Position numbers and translations under genes: made by a program. Positions 44,231 to 53,712 of a stretch of DNA of 64,000 nt are shown piece after piece. Position 1 is the stretch's first letter, and each line of letters opens with the position of its first letter. The notes under the pieces are model-generated. The model had not been told where the DNA came from. It saw only the letters and a program-made list of their open reading frames with translations, and did no database searches. Origin of the DNA: Metabacillus dongyingensis (GTDB lineage Bacteria; Bacillota; Bacilli; Bacillales; Bacillaceae). Location of the stretch: contig NZ_CP082944.1 of assembly GCF_019933155.2 (NCBI RefSeq), forward strand, positions 374,001 to 438,000, given 5' to 3'.

Positions 44231-44746
44231 ATGATGGATAATAACGATATTTTAATTCGATTAAGATACGCACTGGATCTGAAAAATACAGAAATGGTTG
44301 AGATTTTTAAGCTTGGCGGGATTGAAGTGAGCAGGCAGGATTTGCCTAAAATCCTCACGAAATCAAAAGACAGCTACGACGATGAGATCGCTGAGGATGA
44401 AGAGAACATTAAATGTGACAACGTGATGTTTGAGTCCTTTTTAAATGGCTTCGTTACGTTTAAAAGAGGCAAACAGGAGCAAAAGCCGGGCCAGCCTGAA
44501 ACACCGGAATTAACTTTGGGGAGAAGCGCAAATGTGAACAATCTTCTTTTGAAGAAAGTGAAAATCGCCCTCGCCATGACTAGTGAGGACATGCTTGATG
44601 TCTTTGAAAAAGCGGGCATCCATGTGACAAAAGGGGAATTAGGCGCTTTATTAAGAAAAGAAGGCCATAAGAATTATAAAGAGTGCGGGGATAAATTCGC
44701 AAGAAACTTCCTAAAGGGATTGGCTGTCAAATACAGAGGAGAATAA
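44231..44746 (+). CDS. DUF1456 (YehS) family protein
   Basis: 171 residues made of two copies of the YehS module: MDNNDILIRLRYALDLKNTEMVEIFKLGGIEVSRQDLPKIL and then NVNNLLLKKVKIALAMTSEDMLDVFEKAGIHVTKGELGALL, each followed by a conserved FL(N/K)G tail segment. The fold is helical; function unknown. AGGAGG before the ATG pair at 44231/44234. Six bases separate it from the YgjP-like gene. Confidence 0.9.
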   Translation: MMDNNDILIRLRYALDLKNTEMVEIFKLGGIEVSRQDLPKILTKSKDSYDDEIAEDEENIKCDNVMFESFLNGFVTFKRGKQEQKPGQPETPELTLGRSANVNNLLLKKVKIALAMTSEDMLDVFEKAGIHVTKGELGALLRKEGHKNYKECGDKFARNFLKGLAVKYRGE

Positions 44747-44752
44747 GCAAGT

Positions 44753-45460
44753 ATGATTCATACTTACTCAGGGGAGACCATTCGGTTTGAGGTTACGTAT
44801 AAAAAGCTTACGTCCATTGGCCTTTCGATGGACCAATATGGGAATGTAGAGGTCCTGGCTCCGAAAGGAACATCTGATGAACGTGTGCTTCATATATTAG
44901 AGGAAAACTGGGACCTGATTCAGGAAAAAGCAAAAGAAATGAAGGATCGGATGCTTGGGTCGAAGGAGAGAGTCTATGAACACGGTGAAACTTTTCTTTT
45001 TTGGGGAAGGGACTATCCGATTCAGATTGTTCATGATGAAAACATCCAGCAGGATCATGCTGTATTTGATGGAGAAAGACTGCATATCTATGTGAAGCAG
45101 CTTGATGATGAGAAAATCAAACAGGCGCTGAAACGATTTTATTATCAGCAATGTAAAACGATCGTTGAGAAGAGCATCAAGTCCTATCAAAGCAACTTTA
45201 AAACTAAGCCGCGTTCGGTCCGTATTGTAGATAGCAAAAAGAACTGGGGAACCTGTGATGCAAACCTGCAGCTGACCTTTAACTGGAAGCTGGCTATGGC
45301 ACCGCAGAAGGTGATCGACTATGTAGTCGTTCACGAAATGTGCCATATGGTTCATCTGAATCATGACCGGTCTTTCTGGCGACTGGTGGGGAAGATTATG
45401 CCGGGTTATAAGGAACAGGAAAACTGGTTGGCTGTATCAAGTTGGAAAATGACTGTTTAA
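44753..45460 (+). CDS. YgjP-like metallopeptidase domain protein
   Basis: 235 residues of the DUF45/YgjP family. The zinc motif HEMCHMVHLNHDRSFW (HExxH plus downstream His) near residue 200 is intact, and SKKNWGTCDANLQLTFNWKL is the family's conserved loop. Related to the metallopeptidase partners of type I restriction systems and SprT proteins, but most act alone. Joined with yehS in one operon. Confidence 0.92.
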   Translation: MIHTYSGETIRFEVTYKKLTSIGLSMDQYGNVEVLAPKGTSDERVLHILEENWDLIQEKAKEMKDRMLGSKERVYEHGETFLFWGRDYPIQIVHDENIQQDHAVFDGERLHIYVKQLDDEKIKQALKRFYYQQCKTIVEKSIKSYQSNFKTKPRSVRIVDSKKNWGTCDANLQLTFNWKLAMAPQKVIDYVVVHEMCHMVHLNHDRSFWRLVGKIMPGYKEQENWLAVSSWKMTV

Positions 45461-45538
45461 GGAAATATAGGTGCCTGACCCTCAGTATGATAATGGGTGA
45501 CAAATGCCTAGCTTGTTATGACCAAAACCATATAAAAG

Positions 45539-45568
45539 GCCTGACCTTAACTTAAGGGTCAGGCTTTC
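45539..45568 (+). terminator. Terminator of the yehS-ygjP unit
   Basis: GCCTGACC pairs with GGTCAGGC; the tail TTTCTCTC is only partly T-rich. Confidence 0.65.
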
Positions 45569-45691
45569 TCTCATTTTGACTTGCTATTCACCTTTTTGTA
45601 TTAAAATTCAATTATATAAATTATAAAATATGAATCATGGATTGATAATCTTTTTTAAGCTAGAAAAGCATACTAATTTGGAGAGGGAAAA

Positions 45692-45727
45692 CAAAAAGAG
45701 CCGCAAGACCTCGAAGGACCTTGCAGC
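45692..45727 (-). terminator. Terminator of the aminopeptidase gene
   Basis: On the minus strand GGCTGCAAGGTCC pairs with GGTCTTGCGGC and is followed by TCTTTTTG, 14 bases after the stop. Confidence 0.8.
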
Positions 45728-45740
45728 CATTTCCTATCTT

Positions 45741-47138
45741 TTACTGAACCGGTCGATCCTCGAAATCATAGTCGACTGGACCAGGTGCAACTCTGGCATG
45801 TTCCAAAGCCGGAGTATCCGGTCTTGCAATCTGGTAAACAGATGCTCCAACAATTTCTGCCGCTTCCTGCAGTTTGTTTTTATCAATTTTATCAATCGTG
45901 TCAGCTGGAGAGTGGTACCATGGTTCAACCGGTGAGTGGATGAACAAGGCTGCCGGAATACCAAGCTCATGGAAAGGCTGGTGGTCACTTCGACCCAGCT
46001 GGCCGTAAGGAATGACTTCCGCTGCTGCTGTTCTCGCGCCTGCTGCCGCGGCTAAATCTGTTACAAGGTTTTTCTTTCCGTCAATCGTATACATAATTAA
46101 GCCGCCTGCAGGATTATCCCCTCCGGCATCCTTGCTTCCGATCATATCCATTTGAAAATGGGCGACAATTCGATCCGCCTCTTTATCACTTATAGTACTT
46201 GCATAATGATAGGAGCCCAACAGCCCTTTTTCTTCTGCCCCGAATGTAACAAAGCGGAGCTCTGTATCCGTTGGCATGTTGGCCATTACTCGGGCAAGCT
46301 CAAGGACTGCCGATACACCGGATGCATCATCATTAGCCCCCGGTCCGCCGTGGACAGAATCGTGATGTGCGCCAACCATGACGACTTGGCCATTATCTTT
46401 GTTTTTATGTGGTTTCAATTTGGCGATGACGTTGTAAGATGTTTTTTCAACATAGCCTGAACCAGTTACTTTAATCGTGGAAGTAAGCGGCTCTGTCTTT
46501 AATTTATCCACTAAAGCAAGTCCTTCAGCTCTAGTAATGGCCACTGCAGGGATATTTTGTCCATAGGCAGCCTGTCCAAAAGCATTTGAACTTCCGCTGC
46601 TATTGTACATGATGACCCCGATGGCACCTTTGTCCTGAACATGTTGGATTTTTTCCACGAAGGTGATGTCTCCGCGCTCAATAAGAGCGATTTTTCCTTT
46701 CACCTCATCAGAAACTGTACCGGCAAGAGCTTTGCCGACGTGAATCACCTGTCCTGATACCTCAGCACTGTAAGAACCGCTGAATACATAAGGAGTGAAT
46801 ACTTGGCCGTTCACTTGAAGGGCGCCGGATGCATTATTTCTAACTGTCTCATAAAAAGGAAACGGCTGCAATTCAGTCTCGTAGCCATACTTCTCAAATT
46901 GACTTTTTATGTACTGAGCTCCCACCAGTTCTCCGTCGGTACCAGCCTCACGCGGTTGCTGCGACAGTTTTGCAACTGTGTTATACATATTATCAGAGCT
47001 GATCTTCTTGATAATCTTGTTGTCAAAAGCAGAACTGAATTGAGCGTTAGGTGCCTGAACCGGGCCTTCAGCCATAACTCCATTAAAACTAAACGCTACT
47101 CCGGCGGCTAATAATCCCGCCATGGTTTTTCTATACAT
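45741..47138 (-). CDS. Secreted M28 aminopeptidase with PA domain (YwaD-like)
   Basis: 465 residues. Signal peptide MYRKTMAGLLAAGVAFSFNGVMAEG; a protease-associated (PA) insert near 135-230 (LIERGDITFVEKIQHVQDKGAIGVIMYN); and the M28 zinc core with HHDSVHGGPGANDDASG, TFGAEEKGLLGS, FQMDMIGS and a final His in EPWYHSPADTID. It cleaves N-terminal residues from extracellular peptides. ATG 47138 has GGGGGAG upstream, better than the upstream start in frame. Confidence 0.94.
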   Translation of the reverse strand: MYRKTMAGLLAAGVAFSFNGVMAEGPVQAPNAQFSSAFDNKIIKKISSDNMYNTVAKLSQQPREAGTDGELVGAQYIKSQFEKYGYETELQPFPFYETVRNNASGALQVNGQVFTPYVFSGSYSAEVSGQVIHVGKALAGTVSDEVKGKIALIERGDITFVEKIQHVQDKGAIGVIMYNSSGSSNAFGQAAYGQNIPAVAITRAEGLALVDKLKTEPLTSTIKVTGSGYVEKTSYNVIAKLKPHKNKDNGQVVMVGAHHDSVHGGPGANDDASGVSAVLELARVMANMPTDTELRFVTFGAEEKGLLGSYHYASTISDKEADRIVAHFQMDMIGSKDAGGDNPAGGLIMYTIDGKKNLVTDLAAAAGARTAAAEVIPYGQLGRSDHQPFHELGIPAALFIHSPVEPWYHSPADTIDKIDKNKLQEAAEIVGASVYQIARPDTPALEHARVAPGPVDYDFEDRPVQ

Positions 47139-47432
47139 GTAACTCCCCCTCACTAGATAAATAGGATACTAATAAATTATCAACTATTAGAAAAAATTGT
47201 TAAATAGAAAGAAAATGACAAAACATGACAAAGAGTTAAAATTTCAATGATTATTTTCTAATACCATCGTAATATATTTGTAATTTCCTGTTGGTATTAG
47301 AAGAATTTTAGAAGAAAAACAGGAGGATTCACACATAAATCTTGTTCTATCTTGCAGGAACATGGCGGTTTTTTAGGGAATAGGTAATAGTTTGACATCG
47401 GCTGTTGAGGCACGAAAGCAGAGGAGAGAAAC

Positions 47433-47759
47433 ATGAACGAGATTTTCGCAAAATATAACTTCAAACCAACAAAAGAAACAACCAAAGCAATAGAATACGA
47501 ACATATTATAAGTAAAGACGTTATCTACGCATTGGCGACTAAGGGAATTGGGATTGTTCTTCATCCGGATACGGCAGAGTCGCTTAAACTGACCGGCAGG
47601 AGCGATGGGTTTGTACATAATACTGCGCTGAGCAGGTTTCCCAGAAGGAAGAATGATGGGAAGACGTATATTCATTATGGTAGTTCATTTAAGTTTCAGT
47701 CTGAGGAGCAGTTGGACGAATTCATAAATGGTTTAGGTGAGTTATTTAAAAATCGATAA
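47433..47759 (+). CDS. Hypothetical protein, 108 aa
   Basis: Soluble, with conserved-looking core LATKGIGIVLHPDTAESL and a basic loop LSRFPRRKNDGKTYIHYG. AGGAGAG seven bases before ATG. Family not recognised. It stands alone and has a terminator right after the stop. Confidence 0.7.
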   Translation: MNEIFAKYNFKPTKETTKAIEYEHIISKDVIYALATKGIGIVLHPDTAESLKLTGRSDGFVHNTALSRFPRRKNDGKTYIHYGSSFKFQSEEQLDEFINGLGELFKNR

Positions 47760-47768
47760 AAAATAAGA

Positions 47769-47798
47769 AAAACGATCAGTCACTGATCGTTTTTCTTT
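47769..47798. terminator. Bidirectional terminator
   Basis: AAAACGATCAGT and ACTGATCGTTTT with a T run; lies between the convergent 47433 gene and the EEP gene. Confidence 0.88.
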
Positions 47799-47810
47799 TA
47801 GTCATTTTGT

Positions 47811-48722
47811 TTATTTATAATTCATAGTTAAATCCGTCATAACAGGATAATGATCGCTTGGGAATTGACCATTCTTTTGGTAGTTAATAATTTCAATCGT
47901 TTTTGCTAAGATGTTTCCTTTTGCAAGAATCCAATCAATACGGCTTTCAGGTCCCTTGCCAGTAGGATCATTAAAACCATTAAACGTTCCTAAATCTTCG
48001 TTCACGCGAGTTTGAGCTGTATCCCAAAGATCACTGAACTCCCCGTCTTTTGTCAGGGTCTGATGTGGAAGACTGGCAGGACCAGCATTGAAATCACCTG
48101 TTAAGATGACAGGTAAATCCGGATTGAACGATTTTGTTTTTTCTAAGATTAATGCGGCGCTTTTTTCTCTGGCTTCTGGTGATTGGTGATCAAAATGAGT
48201 ATTTACTACGTAGAATTGCTGGTTGCTCCTTTTATCAAGAAACTTTGCCCACGTTACCATACGTGGAATTTTGTTCCCCCAAGATTTAGACCCAATAACA
48301 TTTGGAGTATCTGAAAGCCAGTAGTGATCATATTCAATTGGGGTATACTTGTTTTCGTTATAGAAAATAGCTGAGTATTCACCTTTGCTTCCGCCTTCAC
48401 GACCTAAGCCAATCCAATTGTATTCAGGTAGTGTGTCTTTTAAATCTTGAATTTGCTGGTAGACAGCTTCCTGAGTTCCAATGATATCTGGCTGTTCCCT
48501 CTGAATAAGCTTCTTAATAGTAGGAATCCGCTCCGCCCAAGTATGCGGGGAAGGATCAGTGCTGTTTAAGTATCTTAAATTATAAGTCATAACCCTTAAA
48601 TCTACCTCTGATGCTTGTTTGGATTTTTCTGTAGCTGAAACATTTTGCATTCCTGAAAACAAACTGCTTACCATGGCGAGTACCATTGCCGCGAATAAAA
48701 TAGGTTTTAATCCTTTTTTCAA
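47811..48722 (-). CDS. Secreted endonuclease/exonuclease/phosphatase family hydrolase
   Basis: 303 residues with a signal peptide (LKPILFAAMVLAMVSSLFSGMQNVSA). EEP core: LRVMTYNLRYLN, IIGTQEAVYQQIQDL, YVVNTHFDHQS, ILTGDFNAGP, SRIDWILAKG and FPSDHYPVM are all intact, so a metal-dependent phosphodiesterase is likely. Similar secreted members act on nucleic acids or sphingomyelin; the substrate is unknown here. TTG 48722 with GGAGG seven bases upstream. Confidence 0.92.
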   Translation of the reverse strand: MKKGLKPILFAAMVLAMVSSLFSGMQNVSATEKSKQASEVDLRVMTYNLRYLNSTDPSPHTWAERIPTIKKLIQREQPDIIGTQEAVYQQIQDLKDTLPEYNWIGLGREGGSKGEYSAIFYNENKYTPIEYDHYWLSDTPNVIGSKSWGNKIPRMVTWAKFLDKRSNQQFYVVNTHFDHQSPEAREKSAALILEKTKSFNPDLPVILTGDFNAGPASLPHQTLTKDGEFSDLWDTAQTRVNEDLGTFNGFNDPTGKGPESRIDWILAKGNILAKTIEIINYQKNGQFPSDHYPVMTDLTMNYK

Positions 48723-48992
48723 CTGTTTTCCCTCCTAGTATGTATGCTTACCTACCAAGCATAACGTCTGTTTGTAAAAAGTATGTTTTAGAGGGAATAA
48801 TGTTTGTAAAGTAGAATACGAGTTAGGAATACTCTTGAAAAAACAAGGGTTTGACTGTTAAATTTAGGAGATTAGTTTTATAGAGGTGAGAGATTTATTT
48901 CCTAGAAAAATTTACAGAGGTTTTATTATGTTACGTCAATTTAACCAAGTGGACGAAGTTTTGCAAAGCAGTTGCTGATATTTACTAGATTA
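48723..48992. other. Intergenic
   Basis: No feature beyond the flanking terminator at 48993-49026. Confidence 0.4.
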
Positions 48993-49026
48993 AAAAGCCT
49001 GCCTTCAAATAGAAAGCAGGCTTTTA
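48993..49026. terminator. Terminator of the yesL-like gene
   Basis: AAAAGCCTGC and GCAGGCTTTT pair perfectly; T runs occur on both sides. It touches the stop of the minus-strand YesL-like gene. Confidence 0.88.
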
Positions 49027-49695
49027 TTAACGTTCAACAGCTTTATTAAAAACAAAAAACGCCACCAAAGTCCCCAAACTCCCCAATCCAAGCAGAATCA
49101 GAAGAGGAAAGATGCTGGTACTTATGTAAAACAGGATCCCAATCCCCACCGTAATCCCAACTGTATGCAACGGCTTCCCAATCGACAGCAGCATTGCGTT
49201 CTTAAGCGATTGAAACAGTTTCAGATGAAAGTGCACCGTGTTGGAGAAGAAGTGCAGCGTGAAAACGAACATGAATACGCCTGCGGCCAGGAAGAGATAG
49301 TAGAGCGGCGAGCTGGTTTTGGCAAAGTAAACGTAGTCGATGACCAGGATGAACCAAAGCGGAACAATAAGCAGGCCGCCTATCATGCTTCGGATATAAT
49401 TTTCTTTGTAGAAACGCCAGTAGGAACGGATCAGAGGAACTTGGCTGTCCGTAGTCACCCATTTGCGTATAATACCAAAGAGAGCGGTTGTGGCCGGAAA
49501 CAGGATGAACGGAGCGAAGAACGCAATGGTCAGTCCGTTGACAATTAAGCCCGCCGGGTCCTTGATTGCAAATAGATTGAAGGTTAAGTAGACGATCGGC
49601 AGGTTGAAGAATAGCCATAGAATGTTGGCTGTGAAGATTTTGGTGATCCATTCGGTTACGGTGTTGAGCTGCTGCAGCAATCCTCCGGTTTTCAT
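49027..49695 (-). CDS. DUF624 (YesL) family membrane protein
   Basis: 222 residues with five or six TM helices. ANILWLFFNLPIVYLTFNLFAIKDPAGL and FPATTALFGIIRKW are characteristic of YesL-like proteins often found next to sugar ABC importers. Here no such importer is adjacent. ATG 49695 (MKTGGLLQQ) has AGGGGG upstream. Role unknown, thought to help sugar use. Confidence 0.88.
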   Translation of the reverse strand: MKTGGLLQQLNTVTEWITKIFTANILWLFFNLPIVYLTFNLFAIKDPAGLIVNGLTIAFFAPFILFPATTALFGIIRKWVTTDSQVPLIRSYWRFYKENYIRSMIGGLLIVPLWFILVIDYVYFAKTSSPLYYLFLAAGVFMFVFTLHFFSNTVHFHLKLFQSLKNAMLLSIGKPLHTVGITVGIGILFYISTSIFPLLILLGLGSLGTLVAFFVFNKAVER

Positions 49696-50038
49696 TGATA
49701 TCCCCCTGATTAATTGAAAACGTTTTTCTCGTTTTTCTCTTATCATAGCATATTCATTTTGAGCTTTGGACGGTATCCAACAATGAAGAAGTAGAAGAGT
49801 TTTTAAAGTTTAACAAGTTAATAGAATCACAGGTAGTGCATTAGCCTATGGAAGTTGTAGGCAATGCTTTTTATTTTGACAGATTAAATGTCAGGTGAAA
49901 AAGATAACAACTTTTTAGAACCTTTAGTTGAAATTTATATCAATTAATGAACAACAAAAGTCCCTCTAAGAGAGCAACGGTTTAACGAGTTTTCTTATTT
50001 TCTCACGCCCATTACATTCCTAAGCAGAAATAAAATAA
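49696..50038. other. Intergenic upstream of the galactonate operon
   Basis: Contains the plus-strand terminator at 49838-49876 and no gene that I can see. Confidence 0.4.
49838..49876 (+). terminator. Orphan terminator
   Basis: GCATTAGCCTA faces TAGGCAATGC followed by TTTTTATTTT. No plus-strand gene ends here, so it probably marks a lost gene or an untranslated RNA. Confidence 0.6.
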
Positions 50039-50067
50039 TTGTATAGGGTATTATGATATGGTATTAT
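50039..50067 (+). promoter_or_regulatory. Promoter of the galactonate operon
   Basis: TTGTAT (50039-50044), 17-base spacer and TATTAT (50062-50067), directly before two palindromic operators. Confidence 0.65.
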
Positions 50068-50076
50068 AAAAACATC

Positions 50077-50114
50077 AAATCACATATATGATTTAGAATC
50101 ACATATGTGATTTC
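50077..50114 (+). promoter_or_regulatory. Two IclR-type operators
   Basis: AAATCACATATATGATTT at 50077-50094 and AATCACATATGTGATT at 50097-50112 are near-identical palindromes spaced 20 bases apart, about two helical turns, between the -10 box and the regulator start at 50126. They are probably bound by the IclR protein as a pair of dimers, giving autoregulation of the whole operon. Confidence 0.8.
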
Positions 50115-50125
50115 GGAGGTATGAC

Positions 50126-50872
50126 ATGTCAGTAAAATCTGCAGAACGAGTATTAAGAGTATTTGAATTAGTAGCTCATCACCCAGAAGGTCTAACTATT
50201 AAAGAAATCAGTGAAAATCTTTCGTTCCCACAGAGCAGTACATCTAATTTAGTTGGTACTCTTTTTGAGGAAGGATATCTAAACCAAGATTCCCTTAAGC
50301 GTTATAAATTAGGGCCAAAACTGGTTCAGCTTGGAACACTTGCAATGGAATCTCTGGACATTTCTTCTCAAGGAACACCACATCTTAAAAAACTGATGGA
50401 AGATGTGCAAGAAACAGTATTCATGGCTGTATTGTCAGAAAGAGAGTTAGTTTACGTGGCTAAGATAGACAATAATCGGTCTATTCGAACAACCGCTCAA
50501 CCGGGTTATCGGAAACCTTTATATTGCACGGGACTGGGCAAAGCATTTCTGGCTTTCCTGCCCCAGAATGAGAAAAATGCTATTTTGGACTATGCTGAAC
50601 TTTCCCCTATCACAAAAAATACAATCACGGATCGCCAAGAATTAGAGAAGGAATTGAAAAGGTTTGCAGGTATGGGATATTCCATTGATGATGAGGAAAA
50701 TGAAGAGGGTTTATATTGTTTAGCAGCACCCATTTTCGGTGCCGATCATACCATTCAAGCAGCCATTAGCGTAGCCGGGCCAAAAGAAAGAATGATCAGC
50801 CGCAAGGAGTTCATAGCGGACAAACTTCTTCAAACATCAAAGGAAATCTCCAAAAGCATAGGGCATTCATAA
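50126..50872 (+). CDS. IclR-family regulator of galactonate use
   Basis: 248 residues. N-terminal winged HTH (GLTIKEISENLSFPQSSTSNLVGTLFEEGYL) and IclR effector-binding domain (about 75-245; LYCTGLGKAFLAFLP and GLYCLAAPIFGADHTIQAAISVAGP). First gene of the operon with its own operators upstream. The ligand is probably galactonate or 2-keto-3-deoxygalactonate, inferred from the enzymes next door. Confidence 0.93.
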   Translation: MSVKSAERVLRVFELVAHHPEGLTIKEISENLSFPQSSTSNLVGTLFEEGYLNQDSLKRYKLGPKLVQLGTLAMESLDISSQGTPHLKKLMEDVQETVFMAVLSERELVYVAKIDNNRSIRTTAQPGYRKPLYCTGLGKAFLAFLPQNEKNAILDYAELSPITKNTITDRQELEKELKRFAGMGYSIDDEENEEGLYCLAAPIFGADHTIQAAISVAGPKERMISRKEFIADKLLQTSKEISKSIGHS

Positions 50873-50903
50873 GAGCTGCAAGAGAGAGAAAAGGAGGCGC
50901 AGT

Positions 50904-51857
50904 ATGGATGTAGTGAGTATGGGAGAAACGATGGTTTTGTTTACTCCGGATACACAAGGGCAGATGAGGTACGCCAGGAATTTCTCGTCAAAAATGGCTG
51001 GTGCCGAAACCAACACATTAATCGGGCTGGCAAAGCTCGGCCACAAGACAGGATGGATCAGTCGTGTAGGGAAGGATGAATTTGGATCGTTCGTCCTTTC
51101 GGCTGTCAGGGCTGAAGGAGTCGATACAAGTCAAGTCACAACTGACAAAAATGCACCAACAGGTATCTTTTTTAAAGAGATGCTGAATGAAAAAAATGTT
51201 CGAATATACTATCATCGAAAATATTCTGCGGCCAGTTTTCTGGATCCTAGTTATATCAAAGAAGAGTATATCGCGAACACGAAATACCTTTACATAACAG
51301 GTATTACTCCAGCACTAAGCCAATCTTGCCGAGACAGCATCTTTTATGCTATTGAGATAGCAAAGAAACATGGCAAAAAAGTTGTCTTTGATCCTAATAT
51401 TCGACGTAAATTATGGAGCGATGAAGAAGCTCGAAAAACGCTTCTTGCAATCGCTGAAATGGCTGACATTGTGCTGCCGGGCATTAATGAAGGGGAATTT
51501 TTGTTTGGAACAGAAGATTGTGAAGAATTAGCAGAGCTATTTCATAATCATGGAGTTGCAACCGTTATCATCAAACGCGGAGAAAAAGGAGCTTATTATT
51601 CGGCTTCTTCTGAAAAAGGATATGTACAAGGCTTTAAAGTGGAAAAAGTAGTGGATCCGGTCGGTGCAGGTGACGGTTTTGCCTCTGGTGTGCTTTCAGG
51701 TTTATTGGATGGGCTTACTCTTGAGAAGTGTGTGCAGAGAGGCTGTGCCATTGGTGCTTTAGTAACGACTGTTAGCGGAGATATTGAAGGGCTGCCTGAC
51801 CGAGAAATATTGGAAGCGTATACTGAGTTGCCGGGTTCAGATGATGTTACACGTTAA
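50904..51857 (+). CDS. PfkB-type 2-keto-3-deoxy-galactonate/gluconate kinase
   Basis: 317 residues of the ribokinase/PfkB family. Marks: MGETMVLFTP, GAETNTLIGLAKLGHKTGWISRVGKDEFG, FDPNIRRKLW and the catalytic DPVGAGDGFASG. Such kinases phosphorylate the keto-deoxy sugar acid made by the dehydratase encoded two genes downstream. AGGAGG before ATG. A KdgK-type kinase takes the place of the DgoK family found in enteric bacteria. Confidence 0.92.
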   Translation: MDVVSMGETMVLFTPDTQGQMRYARNFSSKMAGAETNTLIGLAKLGHKTGWISRVGKDEFGSFVLSAVRAEGVDTSQVTTDKNAPTGIFFKEMLNEKNVRIYYHRKYSAASFLDPSYIKEEYIANTKYLYITGITPALSQSCRDSIFYAIEIAKKHGKKVVFDPNIRRKLWSDEEARKTLLAIAEMADIVLPGINEGEFLFGTEDCEELAELFHNHGVATVIIKRGEKGAYYSASSEKGYVQGFKVEKVVDPVGAGDGFASGVLSGLLDGLTLEKCVQRGCAIGALVTTVSGDIEGLPDREILEAYTELPGSDDVTR

Positions 51858-51883
51858 ATAGAAAGAGGAGGACCATAATCTCT

Positions 51884-52516
51884 ATGGATATATTGTCAAG
51901 AATTCTAGAAACCAAAATTGTAGCTATTATCCGCGGTGCAAATCCAAATGATGTTTTAAAGATTGCAAAAGCACTTCATGAAGGCGGAGTAGGCGCTTTG
52001 GAAATTACAATGAATTCTCCAAAACCTTTATCTGTGATCGAAAAGGTATCAGATGAATTGGGAGATCAAGTGATAATAGGGGCGGGAACAGTTTTGGATC
52101 CTGAAACGGCCCGTGCCGCTATCTTAGCGGGTGCTAGTTTTATTTTGTCTCCTACTGTCAATATTGAAACGATTAAAATGACGAAGAGATATGGGGCGGT
52201 AAGCATTCCGGGTGCGTTTACTCCGACTGAGATTCTATCAGCCTATGAAAATGGCGGAGATATTATTAAAGTTTTCCCTGCTGCTTTAGGACCTGGCTTC
52301 ATAAAAGATATACGGGGACCTCTTCCGCAAATTCCATTACTTCCAACAGGGGGCGTAGATCTAAGCAATATTCAGGCATTTATGAAAGCGGGTGCTGTTG
52401 GCTGTGGCCTTGGAAGCGCTCTTGTGGATACGAAGCTTGAGGTAACAGATGAATATTTAGTGCAATTAACAGAAAAAGCGAAACAATTTGTTTCAGCTGT
52501 AAAATCAAACGACTAA
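51884..52516 (+). CDS. KDPGal/KDPG aldolase (Eda family)
   Basis: 210-residue TIM-barrel class I aldolase. Catalytic Glu in ALEITMNSP and Schiff-base Lys in [12 protein letters not shown]; phosphate-binding [10 protein letters not shown]. It splits the phosphorylated keto-deoxy acid into pyruvate and glyceraldehyde-3-phosphate. In this context the galacto epimer is the likely substrate. Confidence 0.94.
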   Translation: MDILSRILETKIVAIIRGANPNDVLKIAKALHEGGVGALEITMNSPKPLSVIEKVSDELGDQVIIGAGTVLDPETARAAILAGASFILSPTVNIETIKMTKRYGAVSIPGAFTPTEILSAYENGGDIIKVFPAALGPGFIKDIRGPLPQIPLLPTGGVDLSNIQAFMKAGAVGCGLGSALVDTKLEVTDEYLVQLTEKAKQFVSAVKSND

Positions 52517-52533
52517 AAAGGGGAGTATCTATT

Positions 52534-53682
52534 ATGAAAATTACTAGTTATGAATTATTTCAAGTACCGCCGAGATGGTTGTTTTTAAAAATTGAAACAG
52601 ATGAAGGAATTATCGGATGGGGCGAACCTGTTATTGAAGGAAGAGCTGAGACGGTAGGAACAGCCGTAAAAGAATTAATGGAGTATTTGATTGGAAAAGA
52701 TCCGTTAAGAATTGAAGATCATTGGAATTATATGTATCGATCAGGTTTTTATAGAGGCGGCCCTATTTTTATGAGTGCAATTGCTGGAATCGATCAAGCG
52801 CTTTGGGATATAAAAGGGAAATTTTATAATGCGCCAGTCTATCAGCTATTAGGCGGAGCATGCAGGGATTCCATTCGCGTATATTCATGGATAGGCGGAG
52901 ATCGCCCTGCTGAAGTGGGATCTTCAGCGAAGGCAGCTGTTGAAGCTGGATTTACTGCAATAAAAATGAATGGAACCGAGGAACTGCAGATCATTGATTC
53001 CTATGAAAAAATTGATCAGGCAGTCGAACGTATTGCTGCTGTTCGTGAAGCTGCCGGACCTTATGTCGGTATAGGCATTGATTTTCACGGGCGAGTACAT
53101 AAGCCGATGGCAAAAATATTAGCGAAAGAACTTGAAGCCTACCGGCCAATGTTCATCGAAGAGCCGGTGCTTCCGGAAAATAATGAGGCGTTAAGGGAGA
53201 TTGCGCGGGCAACCAATATACCGATTGCAACGGGGGAAAGAATGTTTTCAAGATGGGAATATAAGAACCTTTTAATGGATGGTTATGTAGATATTATTCA
53301 GCCGGATTTATCCCATGCAGGCGGTATTACAGAATGCAAAAAAATAATCTCGATGGCTGAAGCATTTGATGTTGCTGCAGCTCCGCACTGTCCTTTAGGA
53401 CCAATTGCATTAGCTTCATGTCTTCAAGTTGATGCTACGTGTCACAATGCGTTTATTCAAGAACAGAGTCTTGGAATTCATTATAATCAGGGAAGCGATT
53501 TACTGGATTACATTGTCGATAATCGTGTATTCAAATATGAAAACGGTTACGTGAAAATACCGGATGGTCCTGGTTTGGGAATTGAAATCAACGAAGAACA
53601 TGTGAGGAAAATGGCAGAAATCGGTCACAATTGGAGAAATCCAGTTTGGAGACATACTGATGGAAGCATCGCTGAGTGGTAA
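52534..53682 (+). CDS. dgoD: D-galactonate dehydratase DgoD
   Basis: Enolase-superfamily dehydratase, 382 residues, the length of E. coli DgoD. Metal and catalytic residues seen: Asp in [11 protein letters not shown], Glu in [10 protein letters not shown], Glu in [12 protein letters not shown], and His in AAPHCPLGP. It converts D-galactonate to 2-keto-3-deoxygalactonate. GGGGAG before ATG. It identifies the pathway of the operon. Confidence 0.95.
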   Translation: MKITSYELFQVPPRWLFLKIETDEGIIGWGEPVIEGRAETVGTAVKELMEYLIGKDPLRIEDHWNYMYRSGFYRGGPIFMSAIAGIDQALWDIKGKFYNAPVYQLLGGACRDSIRVYSWIGGDRPAEVGSSAKAAVEAGFTAIKMNGTEELQIIDSYEKIDQAVERIAAVREAAGPYVGIGIDFHGRVHKPMAKILAKELEAYRPMFIEEPVLPENNEALREIARATNIPIATGERMFSRWEYKNLLMDGYVDIIQPDLSHAGGITECKKIISMAEAFDVAAAPHCPLGPIALASCLQVDATCHNAFIQEQSLGIHYNQGSDLLDYIVDNRVFKYENGYVKIPDGPGLGIEINEEHVRKMAEIGHNWRNPVWRHTDGSIAEW

Positions 53683-53712
53683 TAATAAATACGGATGAAG
53701 CGGGTGGTTAAA

